A stretch of 8,897 bases of DNA, from assembly GCA_003343815.1 (NCBI GenBank), contig QAKL01000010.1, positions 1 to 8,897 of the forward strand, read 5' to 3'. This DNA comes from Clostridiales bacterium. Its GTDB lineage: Bacteria > Bacillota > Peptococcia > Peptococcales > Peptococcaceae. Every line of letters begins with the position of its first letter. Position 1 is the first letter of the stretch. Made by a program: the position numbers and the translations under genes. Of the stretch, positions 1 through 5,700 are shown piece by piece. The notes under the pieces were generated by a model, which ran no database searches, was not told the origin of the DNA, and worked only from the letters and a program-made list of their open reading frames with translations.

Positions 1-209
1 TCTGGTCGGGATTTGCTTATCGGGAAAACGGCGTGGCAAAAACGCTGATTAACGGCTATTTTCCGTATGTATTGGAGCATTATCTGACGTATAAAGAAAA
101 GAATGTACCTGTAAGCAAGATCGAATTTCATGTTTTTTCTGCGATGAATTTCGAGCGCGAGGAAATCAAAGCGGAATTAAGAGAAGTTTTGAAGAAAGCG
201 CAATTTTAA
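1..209 (+). CDS. C-terminal fragment of an unidentified protein
   Basis: An open frame enters from the left edge (codons in phase with position 3) and ends at TAA 207-209, giving about 68 residues. The fragment starts WSGFAYRENGVAK and ends ELREVLKKAQF, with no membrane segment. It has a charged, probably helical end and a short hydrophobic stretch (KIEFHVFSAMNF) that could be a late beta strand. I do not recognise the family. A macro-domain C-terminus has a loosely similar alternation of helix, strand and helix, but this is too weak to use as a call. The coding sense is supported by codon choice like the downstream genes and by the promoter-bearing gap that follows its stop. It is truncated only by the window boundary. 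Confidence 0.6.
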   Translation, partial: WSGFAYRENGVAKTLINGYFPYVLEHYLTYKEKNVPVSKIEFHVFSAMNFEREEIKAELREVLKKAQF

Positions 210-232
210 TTGCTGAAATAACAAAAACTTGC

Positions 233-261
233 TTGCTTTTAGGCGTAAAATAACGTACAAT
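233..261 (+). promoter_or_regulatory. Predicted sigma-A promoter of the panT-coaX operon
   Basis: TTGCTT (233-238) and TACAAT (256-261) are separated by exactly 17 nt, which is a good match to TTGACA-17-TATAAT. The predicted transcription start is near 268, just before the structured leader. It lies in the gap after the upstream stop codon, so the operon probably starts here rather than reading through from the left. Confidence 0.65.
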
Positions 262-267
262 AAGACT

Positions 268-363
268 GTCAACGGGAGCTTTTGAGCCCTGTATGGCAGG
301 CTGATAATGTATATGCGGAATATAAGTCCGTGCTTCAGCTCTGTCGTGCGACAGAGCTTTTTT
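268..363 (+). promoter_or_regulatory. Structured leader RNA, candidate riboswitch or attenuator
   Basis: The predicted 5' UTR can form three elements read directly from the bases. The first is a stem at 272-292 (ACGGG/GCT against AGC/CCTGT, one G-T pair) with a single bulged A at 277 and loop TTTG. The second is GCTGA (300-304) with TCAGC (335-339), enclosing a smaller CGGA/TCCG hairpin at 316-330. The third is the terminator at 337-363. The TCAGC strand shares AGC 337-339 with the 5' arm of the terminator, so the second and third elements exclude each other. GGAGCT (275-280) could also pair with AGCTCT (337-342), giving a further alternative. I could not match the sequence to a known riboswitch class. 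A ligand linked to pantothenate or coenzyme A is an inference from the downstream genes only. Confidence 0.45.
337..363 (+). terminator. Intrinsic terminator inside the panT leader
   Basis: AGCTCTGTC (337-345) pairs perfectly with GACAGAGCT (350-358) across the 4-nt loop GTGC, and six T residues follow (358-363). It lies after the promoter at 233-261 and only 24 nt before the panT ribosome binding site. It would therefore stop the operon's own transcript unless an alternative fold prevails. Confidence 0.75.
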
Positions 364-399
364 ATTTCGGCCACTAATCTATTAATGAGGTGAGCTTTT

Positions 400-933
400 A
401 TGCAAAAGAAAATGACAACCAGACAAATGGCAGTAGCGGGGATGATGGGCGCGATCGCGATTATCCTGGGAGCGACGGGATTAGGAATGTTTCCTATTCC
501 TAATTTAACGGGTAGAGCGACGATTATGCATGTGCCGGTGATTTTGGCGGCAGTTTTGGAGGGACCTGTGGTGGGAGCCTTTACAGGCTTAATCTTCGGC
601 GTCTACAGTTTTTTAACGCCGACAGGAGCTATCCCTGCTGATCCTATCGTGAGAATATTACCGCGTGTTTTAATCGGGATTACGGCGTATTACAGCTATA
701 GAGCATTGCGCAGAAAGCCTGTGCTTGGCTTGGCAATGGCAGGAATCGTAGGGACGCTGACTAATACGATCGGCTATTTGGGCTTGGCGGTTTTATTAAA
801 ATATATCAATATTTATGTGGCTTTGGCGGCGTTTCCGCAGGCGAGCGTCGAATTGGTAATTGCGACAGTTTTGACGGTAATTTTGGGCAAAGCGCTTAAA
901 GGTATTAAAAAGACGGCGAAGGAGGATGAATAA
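400..933 (+). CDS. panT: ECF transporter S component, probably pantothenate-specific (PanT type)
   Basis: This 177-residue hydrophobic protein has about six membrane segments, the size and shape of the substrate-capturing S subunit of an energy-coupling-factor importer. An N-terminal helix with small residues (AVAGMMGAIA, 11-20) resembles the first helix that docks on the EcfT scaffold. The block ATIMHVPVILAAVLEGPVVG (40-59), followed by GLIFGVYSF, is typical of PanT-like S subunits. No ATPase or EcfT gene is nearby, so it is expected to share a common energising module encoded elsewhere. ATG 400 has AGGTGA (388-393) 6 nt upstream. The stop TAA (931-933) shares its last A with the ATG of coaX, implying translational coupling. 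Pantothenate specificity rests on family resemblance and on the kinase next door; another vitamin is possible but less likely. Confidence 0.85.
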   Translation: MQKKMTTRQMAVAGMMGAIAIILGATGLGMFPIPNLTGRATIMHVPVILAAVLEGPVVGAFTGLIFGVYSFLTPTGAIPADPIVRILPRVLIGITAYYSYRALRRKPVLGLAMAGIVGTLTNTIGYLGLAVLLKYINIYVALAAFPQASVELVIATVLTVILGKALKGIKKTAKEDE

Positions 934-1721
934 TGCTGATCGCGTTTGATATCGGTAATACTAATACGGTTATCGGCGTTTATGACGGCGATAAAGCTTT
1001 GGCGCACTGGCGGATCGGCAGTGATAGGCATAAGACAGCTGATGAGTACGGTTTGATTGTTTCGCAGCTGTTTCATCTGGCGAAACTGCATATGCGCGAG
1101 GTGACTGAGGCGATCATTTCCTCGGTGGTGCCGGATATTACGGGAAATTTGGAGAAGATGATCGAAAAATATCTGCATGTTACTCCCTTGATCGTTGGGG
1201 CAGGGATTAAAACCGGACTGATGATCCGCTATGAAAATCCCAAAGAAGTCGGCGCCGATCGTATCGTTAATGCGGTAGCAGGAATTGAAAAATACGGTGC
1301 TCCGCTTGTTTTGGTGGATTTTGGGACGGCGACGACTTTTTGCGCGGTCAATGATAAAGCGGAATATTTAGGCGGAGCGATCGTACCGGGAGTGGATTTA
1401 TCGATGCAGGCTTTGTTTGCCAATACGGCGAAACTGCCGAAAGTAGAGCTTACAGCTCCTAAAAGCTATATCGGACGCAATACAACTAATGCGATCCAGT
1501 CCGGATTGATTTACGGCTATTGCGATTTGGTAGACGGGATGGTTAAAAGATTTTGCGAGGAAATGGGCTATGATTTGGCGCGTGTCAATGTCGTGGCGAC
1601 CGGTGGCTTAGCGGAGGTAGTCTGCAAAGAGGCGAAAACGGTGAAAGTTATCGATCAGTATTTGACCTTGGATGGGTTAAAAATATTGGCGAAATTAAAT
1701 TCTCAGGAGAAGGAGAAATAA
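933..1721 (+). CDS. coaX: Type III pantothenate kinase
   Basis: CoaX phosphorylates pantothenate in the cytoplasm, the first step of coenzyme A synthesis. It belongs to the ASKHA fold and, unlike CoaA, is not feedback-inhibited by CoA and requires a monovalent cation. The 262 residues match the usual length of about 255. Visible landmarks are the phosphate-binding DIGNTNT (6-12), ENPKEVGADR (101-110) with the conserved Asp109, the second phosphate motif DFGTATTF (129-136), GGAIVPGV (147-154) and TGG (223-225) near the adenosine site. No key residue is missing. GGAGG (921-925) sits 7 nt before ATG 933, inside the end of panT, with a 1-nt overlap. The pair therefore makes an import-and-trap step for vitamin B5. 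Regulation would follow the leader upstream of panT. Confidence 0.96.
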   Translation: MLIAFDIGNTNTVIGVYDGDKALAHWRIGSDRHKTADEYGLIVSQLFHLAKLHMREVTEAIISSVVPDITGNLEKMIEKYLHVTPLIVGAGIKTGLMIRYENPKEVGADRIVNAVAGIEKYGAPLVLVDFGTATTFCAVNDKAEYLGGAIVPGVDLSMQALFANTAKLPKVELTAPKSYIGRNTTNAIQSGLIYGYCDLVDGMVKRFCEEMGYDLARVNVVATGGLAEVVCKEAKTVKVIDQYLTLDGLKILAKLNSQEKEK

Positions 1722-1722
1722 A

Positions 1723-2652
1723 ATGTTGGATGTGTGTCTGCTGGGGACAGGCGGGATGATGCCTCTGCCCAAGCGTTATTTAACGGCTCTTTTGGTGCGG
1801 CATAACGGCAAAAGCATATTGATCGACTGTGGGGAGGCGACGCAGGTGCCGTTATATCAATCCAGCTACAGCGTGAAAGATATCGACCATATTTTGTTTA
1901 CGCATTTTCACGGCGATCATACCGCAGGCCTGCCGGGGCTTTTAATGACGATGGGCAACAGTATGCGCACAGAGGATCTGCATTTGTGGGGCGGCGCTGG
2001 TTTGGAGCGCGTGGTAAAAGGACTGACGGTCATTTGCAATCACCTGCCTTTTAAGATCGTCTGCCACGAATTACCATGGAAAGAGCAAAGTGTTTTTCAA
2101 GCAGGCGAGCTGATGATCACCGCACAGCCTGTCAAGCACAGTGTGCCGTGCCTGTGCTACAGTCTCTATTTGCCGCGTATCGGCAAATTTGACGTCGAAA
2201 AAGCAAAGGCGCTGGATTTGCCGGTGATTTATTGGAAGCATTTGCAGCGCGGCGAAAATGTGGAGTTTGAGGGCAAAACCTTTACTCCCGAAATGGTCAT
2301 GGGGCCTACTCGCCGCGGTCTTAAAGTAAGCTATGCTACCGACTGCCGTCCGTCGGCAGATATCGTGAAAACAGTTGCGGACAGCGATTTGTTCGTGGCA
2401 GAGGGGTTGTACGGCGATGAGGAGAAATGGCAGAGCGCCAAAGAAAAGGGGCATATGATTTACCGCGAGGCGGCGCAGATGGCGCTTGAAGCGAATGTCG
2501 GCGAATTGTGGTTTACGCACTACTCCCCGGCGATGACCAATCCGCATGAATTTTTGGATAAAGCGCGGGAAATTTTCTCTAATGCTTATTGCGGCAGTAA
2601 TTTAAAAGAAAAAACTTTGCGCTTTAAAGACGAGGACGAAAGCGATGCTTAA
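1723..2652 (+). CDS. rnz: Ribonuclease Z family metallo-beta-lactamase-fold nuclease
   Basis: RNase Z is a zinc endonuclease that removes the 3' trailer from tRNA precursors lacking encoded CCA. This 309-residue protein has the standard short-form length. Metal ligands are visible as HFHGDH (His61, His63, Asp65, His66), His139 in KHSVPC, Asp207 in ATDCRPS and His266 in FTHYSP. The opening LLGTGG, the DCGEATQ block (35-41), GLPGLL (69-74) and the GHM...REAA segment (243-251) all fit the family. Two positions depart from the usual pattern: DCGEATQ instead of DCGEGTQ, and ATDCRPS instead of SGDTRP. It could therefore be a diverged or paralogous member. ATG 1723 is one base after the coaX stop, with AGGAG (1711-1715) upstream. 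The end overlaps dus by 8 nt. Confidence 0.85.
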   Translation: MLDVCLLGTGGMMPLPKRYLTALLVRHNGKSILIDCGEATQVPLYQSSYSVKDIDHILFTHFHGDHTAGLPGLLMTMGNSMRTEDLHLWGGAGLERVVKGLTVICNHLPFKIVCHELPWKEQSVFQAGELMITAQPVKHSVPCLCYSLYLPRIGKFDVEKAKALDLPVIYWKHLQRGENVEFEGKTFTPEMVMGPTRRGLKVSYATDCRPSADIVKTVADSDLFVAEGLYGDEEKWQSAKEKGHMIYREAAQMALEANVGELWFTHYSPAMTNPHEFLDKAREIFSNAYCGSNLKEKTLRFKDEDESDA

Positions 2653-3622
2653 AGAATTATTGGCGGAGAACCCGATCGTGCAGGCACCGATGGCGGGAGT
2701 GACGGACAAAGCTTTTCGTCTGATGGCGCGCAAATTCGGCTGCGGATTGGAATATTCGGAGATGATCAGTGCCAAGGCGCTCACCTACCAAAATAAGAAA
2801 ACCTTTGAGCTTTTGGATACGGCGGATGAGAGTGACTATATTAATATCCAACTTTTCGGCTCCGAGCCTGAGGTCATGGCGGAGGGGGCGCAGATCGCCT
2901 GCGCGCACGGAGCGAAGATGATCGACATTAATATGGGCTGTCCTGTGCCTAAAGTGGTGAAAAACGGCGAGGGGAGCGCGCTTATGCAAAACACGCCTCT
3001 GGCGGCTGAAATCGTGCGGGAGATGAAAAAAGCGGTTAATGTGCCGATTACAGTCAAAATGCGCATCGGCTGGGACGAGGCGAATATTAACGCTGTAGAA
3101 TTTGCTAAAGCTATGGAGGAGGCCGGTGCGGAGTTATTGGCGGTACACGGGCGCACACGCAGCCAGTACTACAGCGGGCACGCCGACTGGGTGGAAATCG
3201 CGAAAGTCAAAGCCGCAGTCGATATTCCCGTTTTGGCAAACGGCGATGTGAATACTTTGGCAGACTGCCGCGCTATTTTGGTTGAAACGGGTTGCGACGG
3301 CGTGATGATCGGGCGTGGAGCATTGGGCAAGCCGTGGTTTTACGGCGAGTGCTTAGAGTATTTAAAAAGCGGTGCGATTAAACCTGAACCGAGTTTAAGG
3401 GAAAAATGCGCGCTTATCTTGGAGCACGCAAAGCTTGCTATCCAATATAAGGGCGAGCATATCGCGATGTGCGAAATGAGGCATCATTTGGCATGGTATT
3501 TCAAAGGCTGGCCCAACTCCAGCAAAATGCGCGGCGAATTAAGCACAGTCGCGACTTATGATGAACTCGTGCAATTATTAAAAAGATATGTAGAAGGTAA
3601 TAATTTGCAAAATGATGTATAA
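2645..3622 (+). CDS. dusB: tRNA-dihydrouridine synthase, DusB type
   Basis: Dus enzymes use FMN and NADPH to reduce specific uridines in tRNA loops to dihydrouridine. The 325 residues form the usual TIM barrel plus C-terminal helical domain. Landmarks are APMAGVTDKAFR (14-25) at the FMN site, DINMGCPVPK (94-103) with the catalytic Cys99, KMRIGW (138-143), VHGRTRSQYYSG (167-178), NGDV (199-202) and GVMIGRGALGKPW (219-231), the phosphate-binding end of the barrel. The start ATG 2645 lies inside the last codons of the RNase Z gene (8-nt overlap). It has only a modest GAGGA (2632-2636) upstream, so expression probably depends on coupling. Bacterial Dus often lies near coaX in Bacillota. The DusB subgroup is chosen on motif style, and another Dus paralog number is possible. 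Confidence 0.92.
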   Translation: MLKELLAENPIVQAPMAGVTDKAFRLMARKFGCGLEYSEMISAKALTYQNKKTFELLDTADESDYINIQLFGSEPEVMAEGAQIACAHGAKMIDINMGCPVPKVVKNGEGSALMQNTPLAAEIVREMKKAVNVPITVKMRIGWDEANINAVEFAKAMEEAGAELLAVHGRTRSQYYSGHADWVEIAKVKAAVDIPVLANGDVNTLADCRAILVETGCDGVMIGRGALGKPWFYGECLEYLKSGAIKPEPSLREKCALILEHAKLAIQYKGEHIAMCEMRHHLAWYFKGWPNSSKMRGELSTVATYDELVQLLKRYVEGNNLQNDV

Positions 3623-3670
3623 AGTGCAAAAGATTGGTAATACTATAGCTGACAAGAGAGAAAAAGGAGG

Positions 3671-3682
3671 CCACTATAGTGG
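3671..3682. promoter_or_regulatory. 12-bp perfect palindrome over the codY start codon
   Basis: CCACTATAGTGG reads the same on both strands and begins immediately after the AGGAGG ribosome binding site (3665-3670), with the GTG start codon at 3679-3681 in its right arm. The heptamer ACTATAG inside it also occurs at 3642-3648, 31 bp upstream, about three helical turns. It could be a repressor operator, or a small mRNA hairpin (CCAC/GTGG with a TATA loop) affecting initiation. It does not resemble the CodY consensus AATTTTCWGAAAATT. Confidence 0.35.
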
Positions 3683-4410
3683 AAAATACCAATCTGATGG
3701 AGAAAAATCGCGCTATGCACTTACTTTTGCAAAAGGCGGCCAATGATGTCGCAGATTTTGAGTATACGGCAGAGCATCTGCACAATATGCTTGGTGCGGC
3801 TGCGTATATTATCGACAAGCAGGGAAACATTTTGGCGTATCGCGACGATGTGAAAGACGGAACTTTCAGCTATGAGGAAGTGACAGCAGGCAAATTAAAC
3901 GAGGAGAGCGTAGGCTATATTTACCGCTATACGCAGAGTGCCAGCAATATTTTCCGCGACGGGCGCTATTTGATGATCGTGCCGATTACCAATATGGGTG
4001 AGAGAATGGGCACGGTGGTTTTCAGCCGCGCCGATGAAAGTTTTGACAGCGAGGAGATCATGCTGGGCGAGTACGGCGCGGCGATTTCGGCGGTGCAGCT
4101 GTTGCGGATGATCAACCGCAAAGCGGAAACCGAAGCGCGCAAGAAAAACGTGGTGCAGCTGGCGCTGGAGGTGCTTTCATATTCGGAATTAGAAGCTGTA
4201 AAGTATATTTTCGGCGAAATCGAGGGCAGCGAGGGCTTTTTGATCGCAAGCAAATTAGCCGAGGAGTACAAGCTGACGCGCTCGGTCATCGTCAATGCTT
4301 TGCGTAAATTGGAAAGCGCCGGAGTGATCGACGCCCGTTCGCTTGGAATGAAAGGTACTTATATCAAAGTGCTGAACGATTATTTGTATGAAGAATTGGA
4401 GAAAGTGTGA
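3679..4410 (+). CDS. codY: CodY-like global transcriptional regulator
   Basis: CodY is a dimeric DNA-binding protein of Bacillota that senses branched-chain amino acids and GTP and controls metabolism at the shift to nutrient limitation. The C-terminal half is a near-textbook match: VVQLALEVLSYSELEAVKYIF (158-178) leads into a winged helix at about 186-216, with LTRSVIVNALRKLESAGVI (199-217) as recognition region, then SLGMKGTYIKVLN (221-233). The N-terminal part has a GAF-like fold pattern (AAYIIDKQGNILAYRD, VPITNMGERMGTVVFSR). At 243 residues it is about 16 shorter than the 259-residue Bacillus protein, with the loss in the sensor domain. The GTG start at 3679 is chosen because AGGAGG (3665-3670) stands 8 nt upstream; ATG 3697 is the alternative. 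It may be co-transcribed with dus, 56 nt upstream; no convincing -35 and -10 pair is visible in the gap. Confidence 0.93.
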   Translation: MENTNLMEKNRAMHLLLQKAANDVADFEYTAEHLHNMLGAAAYIIDKQGNILAYRDDVKDGTFSYEEVTAGKLNEESVGYIYRYTQSASNIFRDGRYLMIVPITNMGERMGTVVFSRADESFDSEEIMLGEYGAAISAVQLLRMINRKAETEARKKNVVQLALEVLSYSELEAVKYIFGEIEGSEGFLIASKLAEEYKLTRSVIVNALRKLESAGVIDARSLGMKGTYIKVLNDYLYEELEKV

Positions 4411-4411
4411 A

Positions 4412-4443
4412 AAAACTCCTGTGGCATTAGCCACAGGAGTTTT
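4412..4443. terminator. Bidirectional intrinsic terminator between codY and the LysR gene
   Basis: ACTCCTGTGGC (4415-4425) pairs perfectly with GCCACAGGAGT (4430-4440) around loop ATTA, and A/T flanks extend the stem to 14 bp. On the plus strand it ends in TTTT just after the codY stop. On the minus strand the A-run at 4410-4415 becomes a run of six T residues after the stem. It can therefore end transcription of codY and of the converging lysR gene. Confidence 0.88.
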
Positions 4444-4481
4444 GGGCTTTTGACGAGAAAAAAGTCGGAGATGTTGGGAAA

Positions 4482-5402
4482 TCAGTAATCCGCGCAGTTT
4501 TGACAGAAAGTTTCGCTGACTATTTGTTTTAAAACTTTGATAAAGACTTTATCAAGGGCAGACGGTTTATATTTTTTGCTTTCGATATAGCCCACTTGGG
4601 TACGGGTATCATAATCAGAGATAGGGATGGCGCGCAGTAAATTGTATTTTAAATAGACATCCTCGCGCGTCATGATCCGATGATAAAAAGCGACATAGTT
4701 ATCCTCGCTGATAATTTTTTTGACGGATTCCAATTCGTCTGTCCTGAGAGCGATATTGGGCATCATATCTTTAAAAACGGTAGAAACACCGCCGTAGTCT
4801 TTGATAAATTCGTTGCGGTAGGCGATATAAGGCTGCGCCATAGCTTCTTTAATAGTGATGGACTCGGCATCCCAATAGGGCGATTTAGGACCGACATAAA
4901 GGACGTATTCGTCCTCGAAAAGCGGAGTATAGATGATTTCCGGACTGGTTAATTCGACAGAGTTAAACAAAATGCCTAAAGCTGCCATACCTGATAAGAC
5001 GCTGTGATAGACCTCGCTGCTTTCTTGGCAAGTGATCGCCAGATGAGAGGACGGGTGATTTTCACGCATGGTTTTGGCGACGATGGGGATGATTTTATCG
5101 CACATACATGGTATGGTCGCCAGTTTGACCACGCCGCCGCGGGAATTATAGTTGTAGGCGATGTTGTTTATTTCGTTAATATTGTCTAAAACTGTGTCGA
5201 TTTTAGCCAATATTTCCACGCCGGCGGCAGTCGGAGTGACACCTTTAGTGGTGCGATTTAGAAGCTTGATATTTAATTCTTTTTCCAATTTGCTTATTTG
5301 CCCAGAAAAAGCAGGCTGAGAAATGTGGCTTTTTTCGGCGGCGACAGAAATAGAGCGGTATTTGACGGCTTGGGCGAAAAATTGCAGTTGTTCTAATTTC
5401 AT
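4482..5402 (-). CDS. LysR-family transcriptional regulator
   Basis: This is a typical 306-residue LysR-type regulator. Residues 1-60 form the winged helix-turn-helix: MKLEQLQFF, SISVAAEKSHISQPAFSGQI as the helix-turn-helix core, then LEKELNIKLLNRTTKGVTPT. A linker helix follows, and residues from about 90 form the effector-binding domain with two periplasmic-binding-protein-like lobes. The start at 5402 is preferred to the in-frame ATG at 5429 because GGAGG (5413-5409) lies 6 nt before it and MKLEQLQFF is the standard family opening. The gene is divergent from the transporter at 5701, the usual arrangement for a regulator that activates its neighbour in response to the transported or metabolised compound. 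The inducer cannot be read from the sequence. It converges on codY across the shared terminator. Confidence 0.93.
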   Translation of the reverse strand: MKLEQLQFFAQAVKYRSISVAAEKSHISQPAFSGQISKLEKELNIKLLNRTTKGVTPTAAGVEILAKIDTVLDNINEINNIAYNYNSRGGVVKLATIPCMCDKIIPIVAKTMRENHPSSHLAITCQESSEVYHSVLSGMAALGILFNSVELTSPEIIYTPLFEDEYVLYVGPKSPYWDAESITIKEAMAQPYIAYRNEFIKDYGGVSTVFKDMMPNIALRTDELESVKKIISEDNYVAFYHRIMTREDVYLKYNLLRAIPISDYDTRTQVGYIESKKYKPSALDKVFIKVLKQIVSETFCQNCADY

Positions 5403-5442
5403 AAAAGGCCTCCATTTCGAAAAAATCATGTAAAATCGGCAA

Positions 5443-5459
5443 ATATTAAATTTTAATAT
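5443..5459. promoter_or_regulatory. 17-bp dyad over the predicted lysR transcription start
   Basis: ATATTAAA (5443-5450) and TTTAATAT (5452-5459) are perfect inverted repeats around one T. They contain T-N11-A pairs (5444/5456 and 5446/5458), the loose signature of LysR-type binding sites. The predicted lysR start site (near 5457) falls within it, as expected for negative autoregulation. The region is AT-rich, so chance cannot be excluded. Confidence 0.4.
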
Positions 5460-5463
5460 GATT

Positions 5464-5491
5464 ATTATAGCATATTTGCGGCGGTTGTAAA
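5464..5491 (-). promoter_or_regulatory. Predicted sigma-A promoter of the lysR gene
   Basis: Reading the minus strand, TTTACA (5491-5486) and a perfect TATAAT (5469-5464) are separated by 16 nt. This places the start near 5457, about 55 nt before the lysR ATG. Confidence 0.65.
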
Positions 5492-5523
5492 GTTTTTTTA
5501 TGAGAAAAGGCGGAAACTTAACT

Positions 5524-5554
5524 TTTCTATCGAGAAATGATATATCTAATATAT
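5524..5554. promoter_or_regulatory. Two adjacent dyads, candidate LysR binding sites
   Basis: TTTCT (5524-5528) and AGAAA (5533-5537) are inverted around ATCG. ATATAT (5540-5545) and ATATAT (5549-5554) are inverted around CTA. Their centres lie about 70 and 54 bp before the predicted transporter start site, close to where LysR regulators usually bind their recognition and activation sites. A further inverted repeat, AGAAAAG (5503-5509) with CTTTTCT (5522-5528), overlaps the first. No footprint-level support is possible from sequence alone. Confidence 0.3.
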
Positions 5555-5565
5555 GAAATTCGTTA

Positions 5566-5594
5566 TTAACAAATAAAAAAATTTAAGGTATATT
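5566..5594 (+). promoter_or_regulatory. Predicted sigma-A promoter of the transporter gene
   Basis: TTAACA (5566-5571) and TATATT (5589-5594) each match the consensus hexamers at five of six positions and are 17 nt apart. The predicted start is near 5601, leaving a 5' UTR of about 100 nt. A second -10 option, TATTAT at 5591-5596, would give a 19-nt spacer. Confidence 0.55.
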
Positions 5595-5604
5595 ATAGAT
5601 AACA

Positions 5605-5630
5605 AAAAGGTGTTCCGGAACGCACTTTTT
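5605..5630 (+). promoter_or_regulatory. Hairpin or dyad at the start of the transporter mRNA
   Basis: AAAAGGTGT (5605-5613) can pair with GCACTTTTT (5622-5630), with two G-T pairs. At its centre is the perfect 10-bp palindrome GTTCCGGAAC (5612-5621). The element begins within a few bases of the predicted transcription start. The T-run lies inside the stem, so as a terminator it would be weak. A 5' mRNA-stabilising hairpin, an attenuator or a protein operator are all possible. Confidence 0.35.
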
Positions 5631-5700
5631 AAATGTTTTATTTTGTTAAATTATTTAGAATGATGGAAATTATATTTTAAAACTGAAGGGTGGAAAATAT

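Noticed and set aside
2071..2547. 158-codon open frame on the minus strand inside the ribonuclease Z gene
   Set aside because: It lies entirely antisense to a gene with clear family motifs and gives a protein with no recognisable domain. The same reasoning removes the minus-strand frames at 813-1178, 2657-2989, 2836-3156, 3966-4295, 8026-8313 and 8329-8649.
3638..3648. TAATACTATAG, reminiscent of a T7-type phage promoter
   Set aside because: It lacks the middle of the T7 consensus and no phage gene is nearby. The similarity is limited to the two ends of the motif.
4680..5189. Plus-strand open frames of 90 and 61 codons inside the lysR gene
   Set aside because: They are shadows of the LysR coding frame with no ribosome binding site or recognisable protein features.
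5403..5429. Upstream in-frame ATG (5429) as the start of the LysR gene
   Set aside because: The ribosome binding site GGAGG at 5413-5409 is correctly spaced for ATG 5402, and family proteins begin MKLEQLQFF. The nine extra residues would include the binding site itself.
5449..5463. CodY-box-like sequence AATTTTAATATGATT near the lysR start
   Set aside because: It has four mismatches to AATTTTCWGAAAATT and lies in a very AT-rich stretch already explained by the 17-bp dyad, so it is not distinguishable from chance. A binding assay would be needed to reinstate it.
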